From assembly GCF_042649685.1 (NCBI RefSeq), contig NZ_JBHRZT010000007.1, forward strand, positions 62,001-126,000: 64,000 nt of DNA. Reading direction: 5' to 3'. The notes under the pieces are model-generated. The model saw only the letters and a list, made by a program, of their open reading frames with translations, searched no databases and was not told the origin of the DNA. Below, piece by piece: positions 1 to 8,678 of this stretch. Position numbers and translations under genes: made by a program. Within the stretch, counting starts at the first letter, position 1; each line of letters opens with the position of its first letter. The DNA is from Bacillus_BA songklensis. GTDB lineage: Bacteria; Bacillota; Bacilli; Bacillales; Bacillaceae_H.

Positions 1-2743
1 GAAGGTCGCCGTTTGCATCAGGTGTAAAGCGGCTTGGATCTTCTCCGCCCTCACCACTGTTGCTTCTTCCGCCTAAACGGTTCATCGCAATGGCTAACGT
101 TTCATGCGCTTCTTTACTCAATGAACCGAATGACATCGCACCGGTTTTAAAGCGGCGAACGATGGATTCGACTGATTCTACTTCATCAATTGAAATCGGC
201 TCTCTATTTTCATTAAATGCAAATGCATTGCGAAGGAATGTTAATTGTTCGTCATTTGCCATTTGTGAGTACTTTTTAAATAATTCATAATTACCTTCAC
301 GGCAAGCACGCTGCAGTGTATGAATCGTATGCGGATTGAATGCATGGTGTTCACCGTTTCGTCTCCATTGAAGCTCACTTCCAGCTTCTAATGTATTATC
401 TTCATAGTTGCCGCTGTATGCTGCTTCGTGACGTAATTTTGCTTCTTGCTCGATGACATCTAAGCCGACTCCGCCAATTTGTGAAGCCGTTCCGTCAAAA
501 TAACGTTCGATGACATCGTTACCGATACCAACCGCTTCAAAAATTTGCGCGCCGCGGTAACTTTGTACTGTCGAAATTCCGATTTTCGACATAACTTTTA
601 CAACGCCCTCTGCTGCTGTTTGATTAAACTTCTCAACAGCTTCCGCATATGGAACATCGATGGCATCTTCTGCAATCGCTTGTTCTAATGTCGCATATGC
701 CAGGTAAGGATTGATTGCATCTACTCCGTAACCAAGCAAAACAGCGAAATGATGTACTTCTCTTGCTTCACCCGACTCAACAATGATGCTCACTTTTGTA
801 CGTGTTCCCTGACGCAGTAAATGCTGATGTACCGCACTGCCGGCAAGTAATGAAGGAATGGCGATATGATTTTGGTCCACACCGCGATCCGATAACACAA
901 GAAGTGTCACACCATCTGCAATGGCTCCATCCACTGCCTTGCAAAGCTCCTCCACTGCCTGTTCTAAGTTTTCAGTAAATAAAATCGGCAACGTGCGGCT
1001 CTTGAACTCTGGATATTGATTTGCTTTAAGACGTGCAAGCTCTTCATTTAAAATGAAAGGTGATTCTAAACGAATGCGTCGGCACGCTGTTTCATTCGGG
1101 TGAAGAAGGTTACCTTCCGCACCAAGGAATGACAAAGTTGATGTTACGACTTCTTCACGAATCGCATCAATCGGCGGATTTGTTACTTGTGCGAACGATT
1201 GCTTAAAGTAATTGTATAAAAGATGCGGCCGGTCAGATAATACAGCTAATGGTGTATCAAGACCCATTGAACCAAGCGGATCTTTTCCTTCTGTGACCAT
1301 TGGGATGATATTTTTTGATACTTCTTCATACGTATAGCCAAACGCTTTTTGAAGCTTCACTAAATTGTCGATTTTTTCGGCAACTTCTGCTTCTGGTAAA
1401 TCATGAACCGTTAGAAGTTGATCGTTTAACCAGTTGCGGTACGGCTTTGCTTCAGCCATTTGCTCTTTAATCTCATGGTCTGAGATAATTCGGCCTTCTT
1501 CAAGGTTGAGTAATAACATTTTACCTGGGCTTAAACGATCTTTGTATAATACATTTTCTGGATCGATGTCAACAACGCCTACTTCGGATGATAAAATGAG
1601 ATAGTCATCTTTTGTTACATAATAACGAGCCGGGCGAAGACCGTTGCGGTCTAAAATGGCGCCAATTTGCTTGCCGTCAGTGAAGACAACTGCTGTCGGC
1701 CCATCCCAAGGCTCCATTAAACAGCTATGGTACTCGTAAAATGCTTTTTTCTTATCATCCATGTTTTCGTCTTTTGTCCACGGCTCAGGAACCAGCATCA
1801 TGGCTGTGTGGGCAGGTGTGCGCCCTGCTAATGTAAAGAATTCAAACGCGTTGTCAAGAATGGATGAGTCACTGCCATCTGTATCAAGAAGCGGCATAAC
1901 TTTTTCCAGGTCCTCACCGAACACTTCTGAAACGAACTGTTTCTCGCGTGCTTTCATCCAGTTGATGTTGCCGCGAATCGTGTTGATTTCCCCATTATGG
2001 ATTAAATAGCGGTTTGGATGTGCGCGTTCCCAGCTCGGGAAAGTATTTGTACTGAAACGGGAGTGTACAAGCGCAAAGCCCGACTCGAAATCCTCATCCT
2101 GTAAATCTACATAGAAAGCAGATACTTTTGACGGAGTCATTAAGCCTTTATATACAATCGTGTTGCTTGACAAGCTTGCGAAGTAAAAACCAGAGCCGCT
2201 TTCAGCTCCTGCTTTTTCAGCTTGTTTACGAATGATATATAATTTGCGTTCAAATGCGAATTGTTCCGTAAGGTCATCGCTGGCCCCAATAAATACTTGA
2301 CGTACAAACGGTTCGGTTTTCTTTCCGGTAGGACCGATGTGATCGCTGTCTACCGGTACGGTTCTCCAACCAAGAAGCGTTTGGCCTTCTTGTTCAATAA
2401 GTTTATTTATTTCACGCTCATAATGCTCGCGTTCTCCAGCATTTTGCGGAAAAAAGATCATCCCGACACCGTAACGGCCTTGTTCAGGTAAGTTCATATC
2501 GTTGCATACTTTTTTGAAAAATCCATGCGGGATTTGTACCATGATTCCGACACCGTCACTTGTTTCAGGATCACTTCCTTGTCCGCCGCGGTGTTCAAGT
2601 TGATCAAGCATATGAAGTCCTTTTTTTACAATACCATGTGATGCATGGCCATTTAAATGTGCATAAAGCCCGATTCCACATGCATCATGCTCAAATTCAG
2701 GACGGTAGAGACCTTGTGCTTTTGGTAAATGGTTATATTTCAT
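1..2743 (-). CDS. gltA: Glutamate synthase (NADPH) large subunit, N-terminal 914 residues (window cuts the C-terminus)
   Basis: Large subunit of glutamate synthase, which makes two glutamates from glutamine and 2-oxoglutarate; B. subtilis calls it gltA, many others gltB. The frame runs off the left edge, so about two thirds of a roughly 1500-residue protein is present. The start region reads MKYNHLPKAQGLYRPEFEHD followed by Ala-Cys. Cys22 matches the catalytic cysteine exposed after removal of a short propeptide in this family. Two ATGs are adjacent (ending at 2746 and 2743). I chose the second because it leaves five bases after the GGGGGAG ribosome binding site and matches the B. subtilis start. 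It is divergent from gltC with a GltC box between them, so activation by GltC is expected. The small subunit would lie outside the window. Confidence 0.95.
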   Translation of the reverse strand, partial: MKYNHLPKAQGLYRPEFEHDACGIGLYAHLNGHASHGIVKKGLHMLDQLEHRGGQGSDPETSDGVGIMVQIPHGFFKKVCNDMNLPEQGRYGVGMIFFPQNAGEREHYEREINKLIEQEGQTLLGWRTVPVDSDHIGPTGKKTEPFVRQVFIGASDDLTEQFAFERKLYIIRKQAEKAGAESGSGFYFASLSSNTIVYKGLMTPSKVSAFYVDLQDEDFESGFALVHSRFSTNTFPSWERAHPNRYLIHNGEINTIRGNINWMKAREKQFVSEVFGEDLEKVMPLLDTDGSDSSILDNAFEFFTLAGRTPAHTAMMLVPEPWTKDENMDDKKKAFYEYHSCLMEPWDGPTAVVFTDGKQIGAILDRNGLRPARYYVTKDDYLILSSEVGVVDIDPENVLYKDRLSPGKMLLLNLEEGRIISDHEIKEQMAEAKPYRNWLNDQLLTVHDLPEAEVAEKIDNLVKLQKAFGYTYEEVSKNIIPMVTEGKDPLGSMGLDTPLAVLSDRPHLLYNYFKQSFAQVTNPPIDAIREEVVTSTLSFLGAEGNLLHPNETACRRIRLESPFILNEELARLKANQYPEFKSRTLPILFTENLEQAVEELCKAVDGAIADGVTLLVLSDRGVDQNHIAIPSLLAGSAVHQHLLRQGTRTKVSIIVESGEAREVHHFAVLLGYGVDAINPYLAYATLEQAIAEDAIDVPYAEAVEKFNQTAAEGVVKVMSKIGISTVQSYRGAQIFEAVGIGNDVIERYFDGTASQIGGVGLDVIEQEAKLRHEAAYSGNYEDNTLEAGSELQWRRNGEHHAFNPHTIHTLQRACREGNYELFKKYSQMANDEQLTFLRNAFAFNENREPISIDEVESVESIVRRFKTGAMSFGSLSKEAHETLAIAMNRLGGRSNSGEGGEDPSRFTPDANGDL

Positions 2744-2766
2744 CATTTCTCCCCCGTTTCGATTTC

Positions 2767-2804
2767 TCTGTATTTTCAATTTGAATAATTTTCTGTATTT
2801 TCAA
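2767..2804. repeat. 13-bp direct repeat in the gltA leader
   Basis: TCTGTATTTTCAA occurs at 2767-2779 and again at 2792-2804, 25 bp apart start to start, inside the presumed 5' untranslated leader of gltA. Both copies are exact. A regulator site or a simple duplication are both possible; I do not recognise the motif. Confidence 0.6.
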
Positions 2805-2827
2805 CCCGAGTAAAATCACATGAATTT

Positions 2828-2856
2828 ATTTTATATTCAAAAATTAATATAAACAA
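2828..2856 (-). promoter_or_regulatory. Probable gltA promoter
   Basis: Read on the minus strand, a TTGTTT -35 (2851-2856) and a TAAAAT -10 (2828-2833) are separated by 17 bp. The implied start near 2821 puts the centre of the GltC box at about -64, the position known for box I upstream of B. subtilis gltA. Confidence 0.6.
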
Positions 2857-2864
2857 TATATAAT
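2836..2864 (+). promoter_or_regulatory. Probable gltC promoter
   Basis: A TATAAT -10 lies at 2859-2864, with TTCAAA 17 bp upstream at 2836-2841. The predicted start near 2871 places the GltC box just downstream of +1, which fits autorepression by GltC. This promoter overlaps the divergent gltA promoter. Confidence 0.55.
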
Positions 2865-2877
2865 TTAGATTAAAACT

Positions 2878-2892
2878 ATCTCATTTTGAGAT
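2878..2892. promoter_or_regulatory. GltC box I operator
   Basis: The 15-bp perfect palindrome ATCTCATTTTGAGAT is, as I recall it, identical to box I of the B. subtilis gltA-gltC intergenic region. Its position between the two divergent starts supports the call. GltC bound here should activate gltA and repress gltC. Confidence 0.85.
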
Positions 2893-2911
2893 AAGAGAAT
2901 GGAGGATTGGG

Positions 2912-3814
2912 ATGGAGTTACGACAATTGCGCTATTTCATGGAAGTCGCCAAACGCGAACATGTATCCGAGGCTGCCGAATATCTTCATGTAGCCCAGTC
3001 AGCGATCAGCAGGCAAATTGCGAACTTGGAAGCAGAGCTTGGAGTCGATTTATTTGAACGGGAAGGACGAAATGTAAAGCTCACCCCTATCGGAAAGCTT
3101 TTTTTATCCCATACCGTAACAGCAATGAAGGCGATTGACTACGCCAAGCAACAAATTGACGAATATTTGGATCCTGAGCGAGGAACGATTAAAATCGGTT
3201 TCCCGACAAGCCTTGCCAGTCACTTGTTGCCAACGGTCATTTCCGCTTTTAAGGATAAACATCCAAATGTAGCGTTTCACTTACGTCAGGGATCTTACAA
3301 ATTTTTGATTGATGCCGTCAAAAGCAGGGATATCGATTTGGCATTTCTCGGACCAGTACCTGTAAACGATCATGATATCGAGGGGCATATCTTGTTTACA
3401 GAGAGCATTTCCGCCCTATTGCCAACCAGCCATCCACTTGCGGAACGGAAAAGCTTGCGTCTCAGCGATTTAAAGAACGACTCTTTCGTGTTGTTTCCTG
3501 AAGGTTTTATCCTCCATCAGATTGCCGTTGACGCATGTAAACAAGCAGGGTTCACACCGAATATTTCCTCAGAAGGAGAAGATTTGGATGCCATCAAAGG
3601 TCTCGTATCTGCCGGGATGGGGGTGACGCTTTTACCGGAAAGTACATTTTACGAGACGACTCCCCGTTTCACCGTAAAAATCCCCATTAACATTCCCGAT
3701 GTAAAGAGAACGGTCGGCCTCATCATTCCGAAAAATCGCGACCTGGCCCCTTCCGAAAAGGTGTTTTATCAGTTTGTAAAAGAGTTTTTCTCCATGCTGG
3801 AGCAATATCAATAG
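2912..3814 (+). CDS. gltC: LysR-type activator of glutamate synthase
   Basis: 300-residue LysR-type regulator, the exact length of B. subtilis GltC. The N-terminal winged helix-turn-helix (about residues 1-60) has the usual SAAEYLHVAQSAISRQI pattern. Residues from about 90 onward form the effector-binding domain. In B. subtilis GltC activates gltAB when 2-oxoglutarate is high and is inhibited by glutamate. The identification rests on family features, divergence from gltA and the perfect GltC box between them. GGAGG lies six bases before the ATG at 2912. A hairpin terminator follows. Confidence 0.93.
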   Translation: MELRQLRYFMEVAKREHVSEAAEYLHVAQSAISRQIANLEAELGVDLFEREGRNVKLTPIGKLFLSHTVTAMKAIDYAKQQIDEYLDPERGTIKIGFPTSLASHLLPTVISAFKDKHPNVAFHLRQGSYKFLIDAVKSRDIDLAFLGPVPVNDHDIEGHILFTESISALLPTSHPLAERKSLRLSDLKNDSFVLFPEGFILHQIAVDACKQAGFTPNISSEGEDLDAIKGLVSAGMGVTLLPESTFYETTPRFTVKIPINIPDVKRTVGLIIPKNRDLAPSEKVFYQFVKEFFSMLEQYQ

Positions 3815-3844
3815 AAGATACGGCAGGAGATGTATATTCCAATA

Positions 3845-3875
3845 AAAAAGGAGCCTGACAAGCAGGCTCCTTTTT
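3845..3875. terminator. Bidirectional terminator after gltC
   Basis: A 13-bp perfect stem (AAAAAGGAGCCTG and its complement) with a five-base loop has A and T runs on the two sides. It can stop gltC from the left and the convergent small gene from the right. Confidence 0.85.
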
Positions 3876-3890
3876 ATCATTCTTTTGCCT

Positions 3891-4124
3891 TTACTTAGAA
3901 GGATTGTTCCCTTCCATAATAGACTCAAACTTTTTCATTTCCGGATCCATTGTCGGTGTTACATGAAATGGGTTTGTTGCCTGGTGCGGATTCAGCGGAT
4001 CTATATCCGCCCGAATTCCCATCTTTGATGCTTGAGTTGCCATAGCATCCTTTATCGGACCTTCCCTTGTTCCATCAAAACGAGGAGTAACATTACGAGG
4101 TTTATCACTATTTTGCGTGCGCAT
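3891..4124 (-). CDS. Small hypothetical protein, 77 aa
   Basis: I do not recognise a family. The 77-residue product is hydrophilic, rich in Pro, Asn and Thr, and has no cysteine, membrane segment or signal peptide. Its middle repeats short NPHQATNPFHVTP-like stretches. A strong ribosome binding site (AAAGGAGGG) seven bases before the ATG and a shared terminator at the 3' end argue that it is a real gene. It is convergent with gltC. A small spore or stress protein is possible, but nothing visible proves it. Confidence 0.6.
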   Translation of the reverse strand: MRTQNSDKPRNVTPRFDGTREGPIKDAMATQASKMGIRADIDPLNPHQATNPFHVTPTMDPEMKKFESIMEGNNPSK

Positions 4125-4194
4125 GACGCATCCCTCCTTTAGTACGTACTTTTTGTTAAAAGAAGCTTTCTTATACTTTTTAGGGGGATATTAG

Positions 4195-4260
4195 GTGAAA
4201 AAGAAGATAGAAGCAATTCCAAACCTTATTGAATTTTTTATTTGGATATTTACTACATAA
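4195..4260 (+). CDS. Possible 21-residue peptide
   Basis: A GTG codon seven bases after AGGGGG opens a 21-codon frame starting MKKKIEAIPNLIEFF and ending in a hydrophobic, Trp-containing tail. A basic start followed by a hydrophobic helix is typical of small membrane peptides. Support is only the ribosome binding site and composition, and short frames arise by chance. A weak CCCA/TGGG hairpin lies about 15-35 bases downstream. Confidence 0.2.
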   Translation: MKKKIEAIPNLIEFFIWIFTT

Positions 4261-4335
4261 CAGGGATAAAAACCCAAGAACTTCTCTGGGTAAATGCATA
4301 TGCTTTACTGAATAAAATTTAAGGAGGTTCTTTAT

Positions 4336-4680
4336 ATGAATGGACAATTGCACCCTATGACAATTGGAACAAATGTATCACCCCTGGAAAATCACTTAGT
4401 GGACAGTAATGATGAAAGGATTTTTGGAAGACCGTTCTTCGGAAGACCGTTCTTTGGAAGACCATTCTTTGGAAGACCATTCTTTGGAGGTCCGTTCTTT
4501 GGAAGACCATTCTTTGGAGGTCCGTTCTTTGGAGGTCCGTTCTTTGGAGCTCCGTTCTTAGGAGGATTAACGGCGGGACTGTTGGGCAGTGCCTTGCTTA
4601 GCCCTTGGTATGGATATGGATATGGATATCCTTACGGAGGCTTTGGATATGGATATCCTTACGGAGGCTTTGGGTATTAA
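4336..4680 (+). CDS. Repeat protein with FFGRP and GYGYPY repeats, 114 aa
   Basis: The first 30 residues are ordinary. Nine five-residue units of the form G-(R/G/A)-P-F-(F/L) follow, encoded by nine exact-length 15-bp units. Next come a short Gly/Leu-rich hydrophobic stretch and two copies of GYGYPYGGF, encoded by a 27-bp tandem repeat. AAGGAGG sits well placed before the ATG and a hairpin follows the stop. Low-complexity Gly/Tyr/Phe proteins of this kind in bacilli are often spore coat or surface components, but that is inference. The unit number could vary by slipped-strand replication. Confidence 0.75.
   Translation: MNGQLHPMTIGTNVSPLENHLVDSNDERIFGRPFFGRPFFGRPFFGRPFFGGPFFGRPFFGGPFFGGPFFGAPFLGGLTAGLLGSALLSPWYGYGYGYPYGGFGYGYPYGGFGY
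4426..4560 (+). repeat. Nine tandem 15-bp units inside a coding region
   Basis: Nine in-frame units of pattern GGA-NNN-CCN-TTC-TTN run from 4426 to 4560. The units differ mainly at the second codon (AGA, GGT or GCT) and at third positions. Neighbouring units share variants, which suggests recent duplication. A second pair of 27-bp units lies at 4618-4671. Confidence 0.95.
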
Positions 4681-4693
4681 AGACAAACGATTT

Positions 4694-4723
4694 AAAAAGC
4701 TCTGCAACCTGGCAGAGCTTTTT
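4694..4723. terminator. Bidirectional terminator
   Basis: A 12-bp perfect stem, AAAAAGCTCTGC with its complement, and a six-base loop lie between the convergent genes ending at 4680 and 4794. Confidence 0.85.
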
Positions 4724-4793
4724 ACATTGTTCCTTAACGAATTGAACGGCCATATCCCAAGTTAAAGAACCGAGACAAAGGTATCTTGAGTTG

Positions 4794-5162
4794 TTAATAT
4801 GTGTATAAATCATTCAGCCACTTCACAAACAACCCTTTTGGAAGCTGTAAATATGGAAGGTTCTCTTCTTTCCATTCCTCTTGTTTGCATTCTTCCATCA
4901 TATGCTTATACCACTGCCATGTTACATCCTGGGCGATTGCGAACGCTTTTGCTTCTTCTCGCTCTTCCGCTAGTCGGAGCCCTTCCTGCCATCTTTGTTG
5001 ATTCAACATATATTCCGGACACTGTAATGTATATTTCTCGCACCAGTAGACAAGCTGTTGGTGTGTAAATTCGTTTTGTTCGTCACACACTTCATGAAGC
5101 AAAATCTTCAAATTTTCTGGTGTAAACGGTAAAGAAATGCGGTTTGTCTCTGTTGTATTCAT
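4794..5162 (-). CDS. Hypothetical protein, 122 aa
   Basis: I do not recognise a family. The product is acidic and helical, rich in Trp, Gln and Glu, with three cysteines and no membrane segment or signal peptide. The N-terminal part reads like a helix-turn-helix-sized helical domain, but no diagnostic motif is visible. AAAGGG lies upstream of the ATG. The gene lies between the FFGRP protein gene and dhaS and is probably transcribed alone, since a terminator for dhaS stands in front of it. Confidence 0.6.
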   Translation of the reverse strand: MNTTETNRISLPFTPENLKILLHEVCDEQNEFTHQQLVYWCEKYTLQCPEYMLNQQRWQEGLRLAEEREEAKAFAIAQDVTWQWYKHMMEECKQEEWKEENLPYLQLPKGLFVKWLNDLYTY

Positions 5163-5214
5163 GACTCAAACCCTTTCGATTCTTTTTCATCGCATACAAT
5201 TATAAACAACAAAG

Positions 5215-5264
5215 AAAAAAGACGTGCATAAAACGTTGTTATACGTTCCATTATACACGTCTCT
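5215..5264 (-). terminator. Terminator of dhaS
   Basis: On the minus strand AGACGTG pairs with CACGTCT, followed by a run of T. The inner part can form a second small stem (AACGT/ACGTT). Confidence 0.7.
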
Positions 5265-5299
5265 TCCCTTATTGAAATCCTCAATTTTAAAGAAAGAAC

Positions 5300-6793
5300 T
5301 TAGTCCATATTCACCCAGACACTCTTCACTTCTGTATAGTTTTCTAAAGCATAGCTTCCCATTTCACGGCCGATACCGGACTGTTTGTAGCCTCCGAACG
5401 GGCTCGCCGCGTCAAATGCGTTATAGCAGTTCACCCAAACCGTACCTGCTTTAATGCGGTGCGCAAGGTAATGGGCTTTCTTGATATCCTGCGTCCAAAC
5501 ACCCGCTGCTAAACCGTAATCAGAGTCATTTGCTTTTTTAACAAGATCGTCTAAATCATCAAACGGCATTGCCGCTACAACCGGACCGAAAATCTCTTCT
5601 TTCGCGATGGTCATGGAATGATTCACATCGGCAAACACCGTTGGAGCAACGAAATATCCTTTGTCATACGGAATTGTGCCTCCTGCCAATACTTCAGCAC
5701 CTTCTTCCACACCTTTATCAATATAGCTTTTTACGCGTTTTTGCTGTTCGGCTGAAATTAATGGACCCATTGTTGTTTCTTTCAATAAACCGTTGCCTTG
5801 GTTGATTGTTTGTGTAAGGGATACTAAATCCGCTACCACATTGTCATACATGTTCTTTTGAACATATAAGCGGCTTCCTGCGCAGCATACTTGTCCTTGG
5901 TTGAACATGATTCCCATTAATGCACCAGGTACAGCTTTTGAAAGGTCCGCATCCGGTAAAATGATGTTCGGTGATTTACCGCCAAGCTCAAGTGTAACGC
6001 GTTTTAGCGACTCACTCGCCTGCTTCATGATGTATTTACCGACAGCCGTTGAACCTGTGAACGCAATTTTATCGACTAACGGATGATCTACAAGCGGCGC
6101 ACCTGCCGTTTTACCATAACCAGGTACAACGTTCACCACCCCTTTTGGGAATCCTGCTTCTTCCATTAATTTCGCTAAATATAAAGAAGAAAGAGGTGTT
6201 TGTTCAGCCGGTTTTAATACGACTGTACAACCTGTCGCCAATGCGGCACCTAATTTCCAAGCAGCCATTAATAAAGGGAAGTTCCAGGGGATAATTTGTC
6301 CAACCACCCCGACTGCTTCATGACGTGTATAATTGAAATAGTTTCCTTGAACCGGAATCGTTTGTCCGACAATTTTTGTCGCCCAGCCTGCAAAATAGCG
6401 GAAATGCTCGATCGCAAGAGGAACATCGGCGTTGGATGTTTCACGAATTGGCTTTCCGTTATCTAATGTTTCAAGCTGTGCTAATTCTAATTTATGTTCT
6501 TCCATTAAATCAGCTAATTTATAAATAAGACGGCTCTTTTCTGCTGTCCCCATTTTTGACCATGGTCCATCATCAAATGCTTCCCTTGCCGCTTTTACAG
6601 CTAAATCAATATCTTCCGGACCCGCCTCCGCTACGTCCGCCAGCTTTTCACCAGTTGCAGGATTGACAGTTTCAAACGTTTTACCAGAAACGGAGTCCAC
6701 CCATTCTCCATTTATGTACAGTTTTTTTACACCATTTAAAAACTCTACTAATCTAGGACTTAATTCCATTCCTTTTGTACTTACGTTTTGCAT
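5300..6793 (-). CDS. dhaS: NAD-dependent aldehyde dehydrogenase
   Basis: 497-residue soluble aldehyde dehydrogenase that oxidises aldehydes to carboxylic acids with NAD(P). Key family features are visible: Asn171 in IPWNF, Glu269 in LELGGKSPN and the catalytic Cys303 in NQGQVCCAG. The C-terminal PFGGYKQSGIGRE motif is also present. Length and sequence style fit B. subtilis DhaS (about 495 residues), though the natural substrate is not settled by sequence. A sigma-A type promoter with an overlapping cre-like site lies upstream, so catabolite repression is likely. A terminator follows, so the gene is probably monocistronic. Confidence 0.88.
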   Translation of the reverse strand: MQNVSTKGMELSPRLVEFLNGVKKLYINGEWVDSVSGKTFETVNPATGEKLADVAEAGPEDIDLAVKAAREAFDDGPWSKMGTAEKSRLIYKLADLMEEHKLELAQLETLDNGKPIRETSNADVPLAIEHFRYFAGWATKIVGQTIPVQGNYFNYTRHEAVGVVGQIIPWNFPLLMAAWKLGAALATGCTVVLKPAEQTPLSSLYLAKLMEEAGFPKGVVNVVPGYGKTAGAPLVDHPLVDKIAFTGSTAVGKYIMKQASESLKRVTLELGGKSPNIILPDADLSKAVPGALMGIMFNQGQVCCAGSRLYVQKNMYDNVVADLVSLTQTINQGNGLLKETTMGPLISAEQQKRVKSYIDKGVEEGAEVLAGGTIPYDKGYFVAPTVFADVNHSMTIAKEEIFGPVVAAMPFDDLDDLVKKANDSDYGLAAGVWTQDIKKAHYLAHRIKAGTVWVNCYNAFDAASPFGGYKQSGIGREMGSYALENYTEVKSVWVNMD

Positions 6794-6820
6794 TTACTTC
6801 GCTCCTATCCTATCAATTTA

Positions 6821-6834
6821 TGGAACCGCTTACA
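6821..6834 (-). promoter_or_regulatory. Candidate cre (CcpA) site at the dhaS start
   Basis: On the gene strand the site reads TGTAAGCGGTTCCA, one mismatch from the consensus TGWAARCGYTWNCW. It overlaps the predicted transcription start at about 6834, a position where CcpA normally represses. Confidence 0.6.
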
Positions 6835-6840
6835 TCAAAC

Positions 6841-6869
6841 ATTCTACCATTTTTGTACAATTTTGAAAA
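6841..6869 (-). promoter_or_regulatory. Probable dhaS promoter
   Basis: On the minus strand TTTTCA (6864-6869) and TAGAAT (6841-6846) are separated by 17 bp. Confidence 0.55.
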
Positions 6870-6895
6870 CTGTTTTTTTGTTAAGGTTTTGTTAC

Positions 6896-6940
6896 AATAA
6901 AAAAACAGCCAGATTATTTCTCGGAAAATTCTGACCGCTT
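6896..6940 (-). terminator. Terminator of dacC
   Basis: On the minus strand a ten-base stem with a few G-T pairs (AGCGGTCAGA with TCTGGCTGTT) is followed by seven T residues, just after the dacC stop codon. Confidence 0.7.
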
Positions 6941-6955
6941 TTTCTGTTTATCTTC

Positions 6956-8461
6956 CTATTTTGATTGCTTTGGTTTGTATTCAGCTAATGCGATGGCTAT
7001 TTTATCTTCAATGTCTTTTAAGTCGTCGCTCAAGAAATTGTTAAGGACGATAGAGAAAATCAATTCTTGACCGCCTTGTGTCTTCACATAGCCTGATAGA
7101 GATGATGAGCCGGTAACACTTCCTGTTTTCGCTTTTACATTCCCTTCAGCGGCTGTACCCTTCATACGATTGCGAAGCGTACCTCCTGCTAATCGGTCGC
7201 TGGCTCCGGCTACAGGAAAAGAGTGCAGATAGATAGGATACCAATCCTCTTGTTGGACTTCAAACAGCAATTTAGAAAGTTCATTGGCCGGCACATTGCT
7301 TACATGCGAGATACCCGAGCCGTCACGAAGGCGCACAGTATCCACATTCACCCCGATACTTCTTAAGTAATCCCGGACCACTTCAAGCCCCTTTTCCCAA
7401 CTTCCTTCATTATGTACTACCCTTCCCATTTCTTTGACAAGGATTTCTGCAATCGTATTGTTGCTAAACTTCATATAAGGAACAAGGATGCCAGACAGGG
7501 GCATGGATTCCTTTGTATAAAGCAGCTCGGCATTCTGAGGTGCCGCTCCATATGCATGATCATTGCCCTTAACTTTAATTCCTTCTTTTTTAAGCGAATT
7601 CCTGAATAAGTCGAGCGCATAGCCTGTTGGTTCCGAAAGCGTAATCCATTCGCGGGCGCGTATACTTTTAGCCGGGATCATCCCCTCTACGATCACATTA
7701 TTCGTTCCATGCTCACGGGTAATCGTGATATCACGCGGACCTGCTTCTTCGACCGTTGTCGTATGATTCACCATCTTAGGATAATCCGTTTGTGGAGTTA
7801 ATTTAATATCGGCAGGCTGGCCTACTTTTGTTGGATATGCCTCCACAATGACCGTTCCGGCGTCAAAGTCTTCATTGGGAGAGGCTGTTAGAGCAGAAAT
7901 TTGGGCTCCGTAGTAATAGGGCTCATCGTTCCACATTATGTCCTCAGAAAGCCTCACGTCATTATACCAAGTATCATCAGCTACGAGATTTCCTTCCACC
8001 TCTTTTATACCTAAACGCTTTAACTCTTTCGCCAGCTCATCAAAGTCCTGCTCTAAAAGAGTAGGATCTCCTTTTCCTTTTAAATAGAGGTTTCCTTGAA
8101 GGGTTTTTCCTTTCATTGCTCCATCACTCAACAATTCTGTCTTAAACGTATAGTTTGGCCCCAGCGTCTCAAGAGCGGCAGCCCCCGTCAACAGCTTCAT
8201 GTTGGATGCGACTTTTAACCGCATATCGCCTAAACGGCTTAAAACAACATCCCCGCTTTTGGCATCTCGAATACTAACCGAGCTAATGGCACCATCCAGG
8301 CGCTCATCCGTTAAAATTTGATTGATTTGATGTTCAAGTCCCGCATACTCATCCGATGCTTGAACCCCGGAGATATCCGCTGCTTGAAACGGCATGGTTA
8401 CCAAGGTCAGAATCAATAATACACCCAGCCATTGCTTTCTTTTCATCGCATTGCTAAACAT
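6956..8461 (-). CDS. dacC: D-alanyl-D-alanine carboxypeptidase (class C penicillin-binding protein 4a)
   Basis: 501-residue peptidase S13 enzyme that trims D-Ala from peptidoglycan stem peptides outside the membrane. The three active-site motifs are present: Ser86-x-x-Lys89 (SNMK), SNN at 333-335 and KTG at 445-447. The long insert between the first two motifs is typical of class C enzymes. A signal peptide occupies about residues 1-35. AAAGGGGG lies six bases before the ATG. In B. subtilis dacC is a stationary-phase gene also found in the terminus-proximal part of the chromosome. Confidence 0.92.
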   Translation of the reverse strand: MFSNAMKRKQWLGVLLILTLVTMPFQAADISGVQASDEYAGLEHQINQILTDERLDGAISSVSIRDAKSGDVVLSRLGDMRLKVASNMKLLTGAAALETLGPNYTFKTELLSDGAMKGKTLQGNLYLKGKGDPTLLEQDFDELAKELKRLGIKEVEGNLVADDTWYNDVRLSEDIMWNDEPYYYGAQISALTASPNEDFDAGTVIVEAYPTKVGQPADIKLTPQTDYPKMVNHTTTVEEAGPRDITITREHGTNNVIVEGMIPAKSIRAREWITLSEPTGYALDLFRNSLKKEGIKVKGNDHAYGAAPQNAELLYTKESMPLSGILVPYMKFSNNTIAEILVKEMGRVVHNEGSWEKGLEVVRDYLRSIGVNVDTVRLRDGSGISHVSNVPANELSKLLFEVQQEDWYPIYLHSFPVAGASDRLAGGTLRNRMKGTAAEGNVKAKTGSVTGSSSLSGYVKTQGGQELIFSIVLNNFLSDDLKDIEDKIAIALAEYKPKQSK

Positions 8462-8678
8462 ATACTACCCCCTTTAAAAAATTGGTGGACCATCTTCATT
8501 CCAACTAAAAATTTGAGAAATTTTAACGAAACGGAAATCATTGTAAAAAATCAACCAAAAATCTTGTTCTTTTTTAAAGTTAAGAGCTAAAAGCATCATA
8601 AAATGTTTCTCTTATGCCTGGATATGGTATAAAATATAAAACCTGCCCTATAAATGAAGGAACAGGTTCTTAATCGTA

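Noticed and set aside
4426..4560. Regular 15-bp repeats as a CRISPR-like array
   Set aside because: The units are contiguous, in frame and have no spacers; they encode a pentapeptide repeat.
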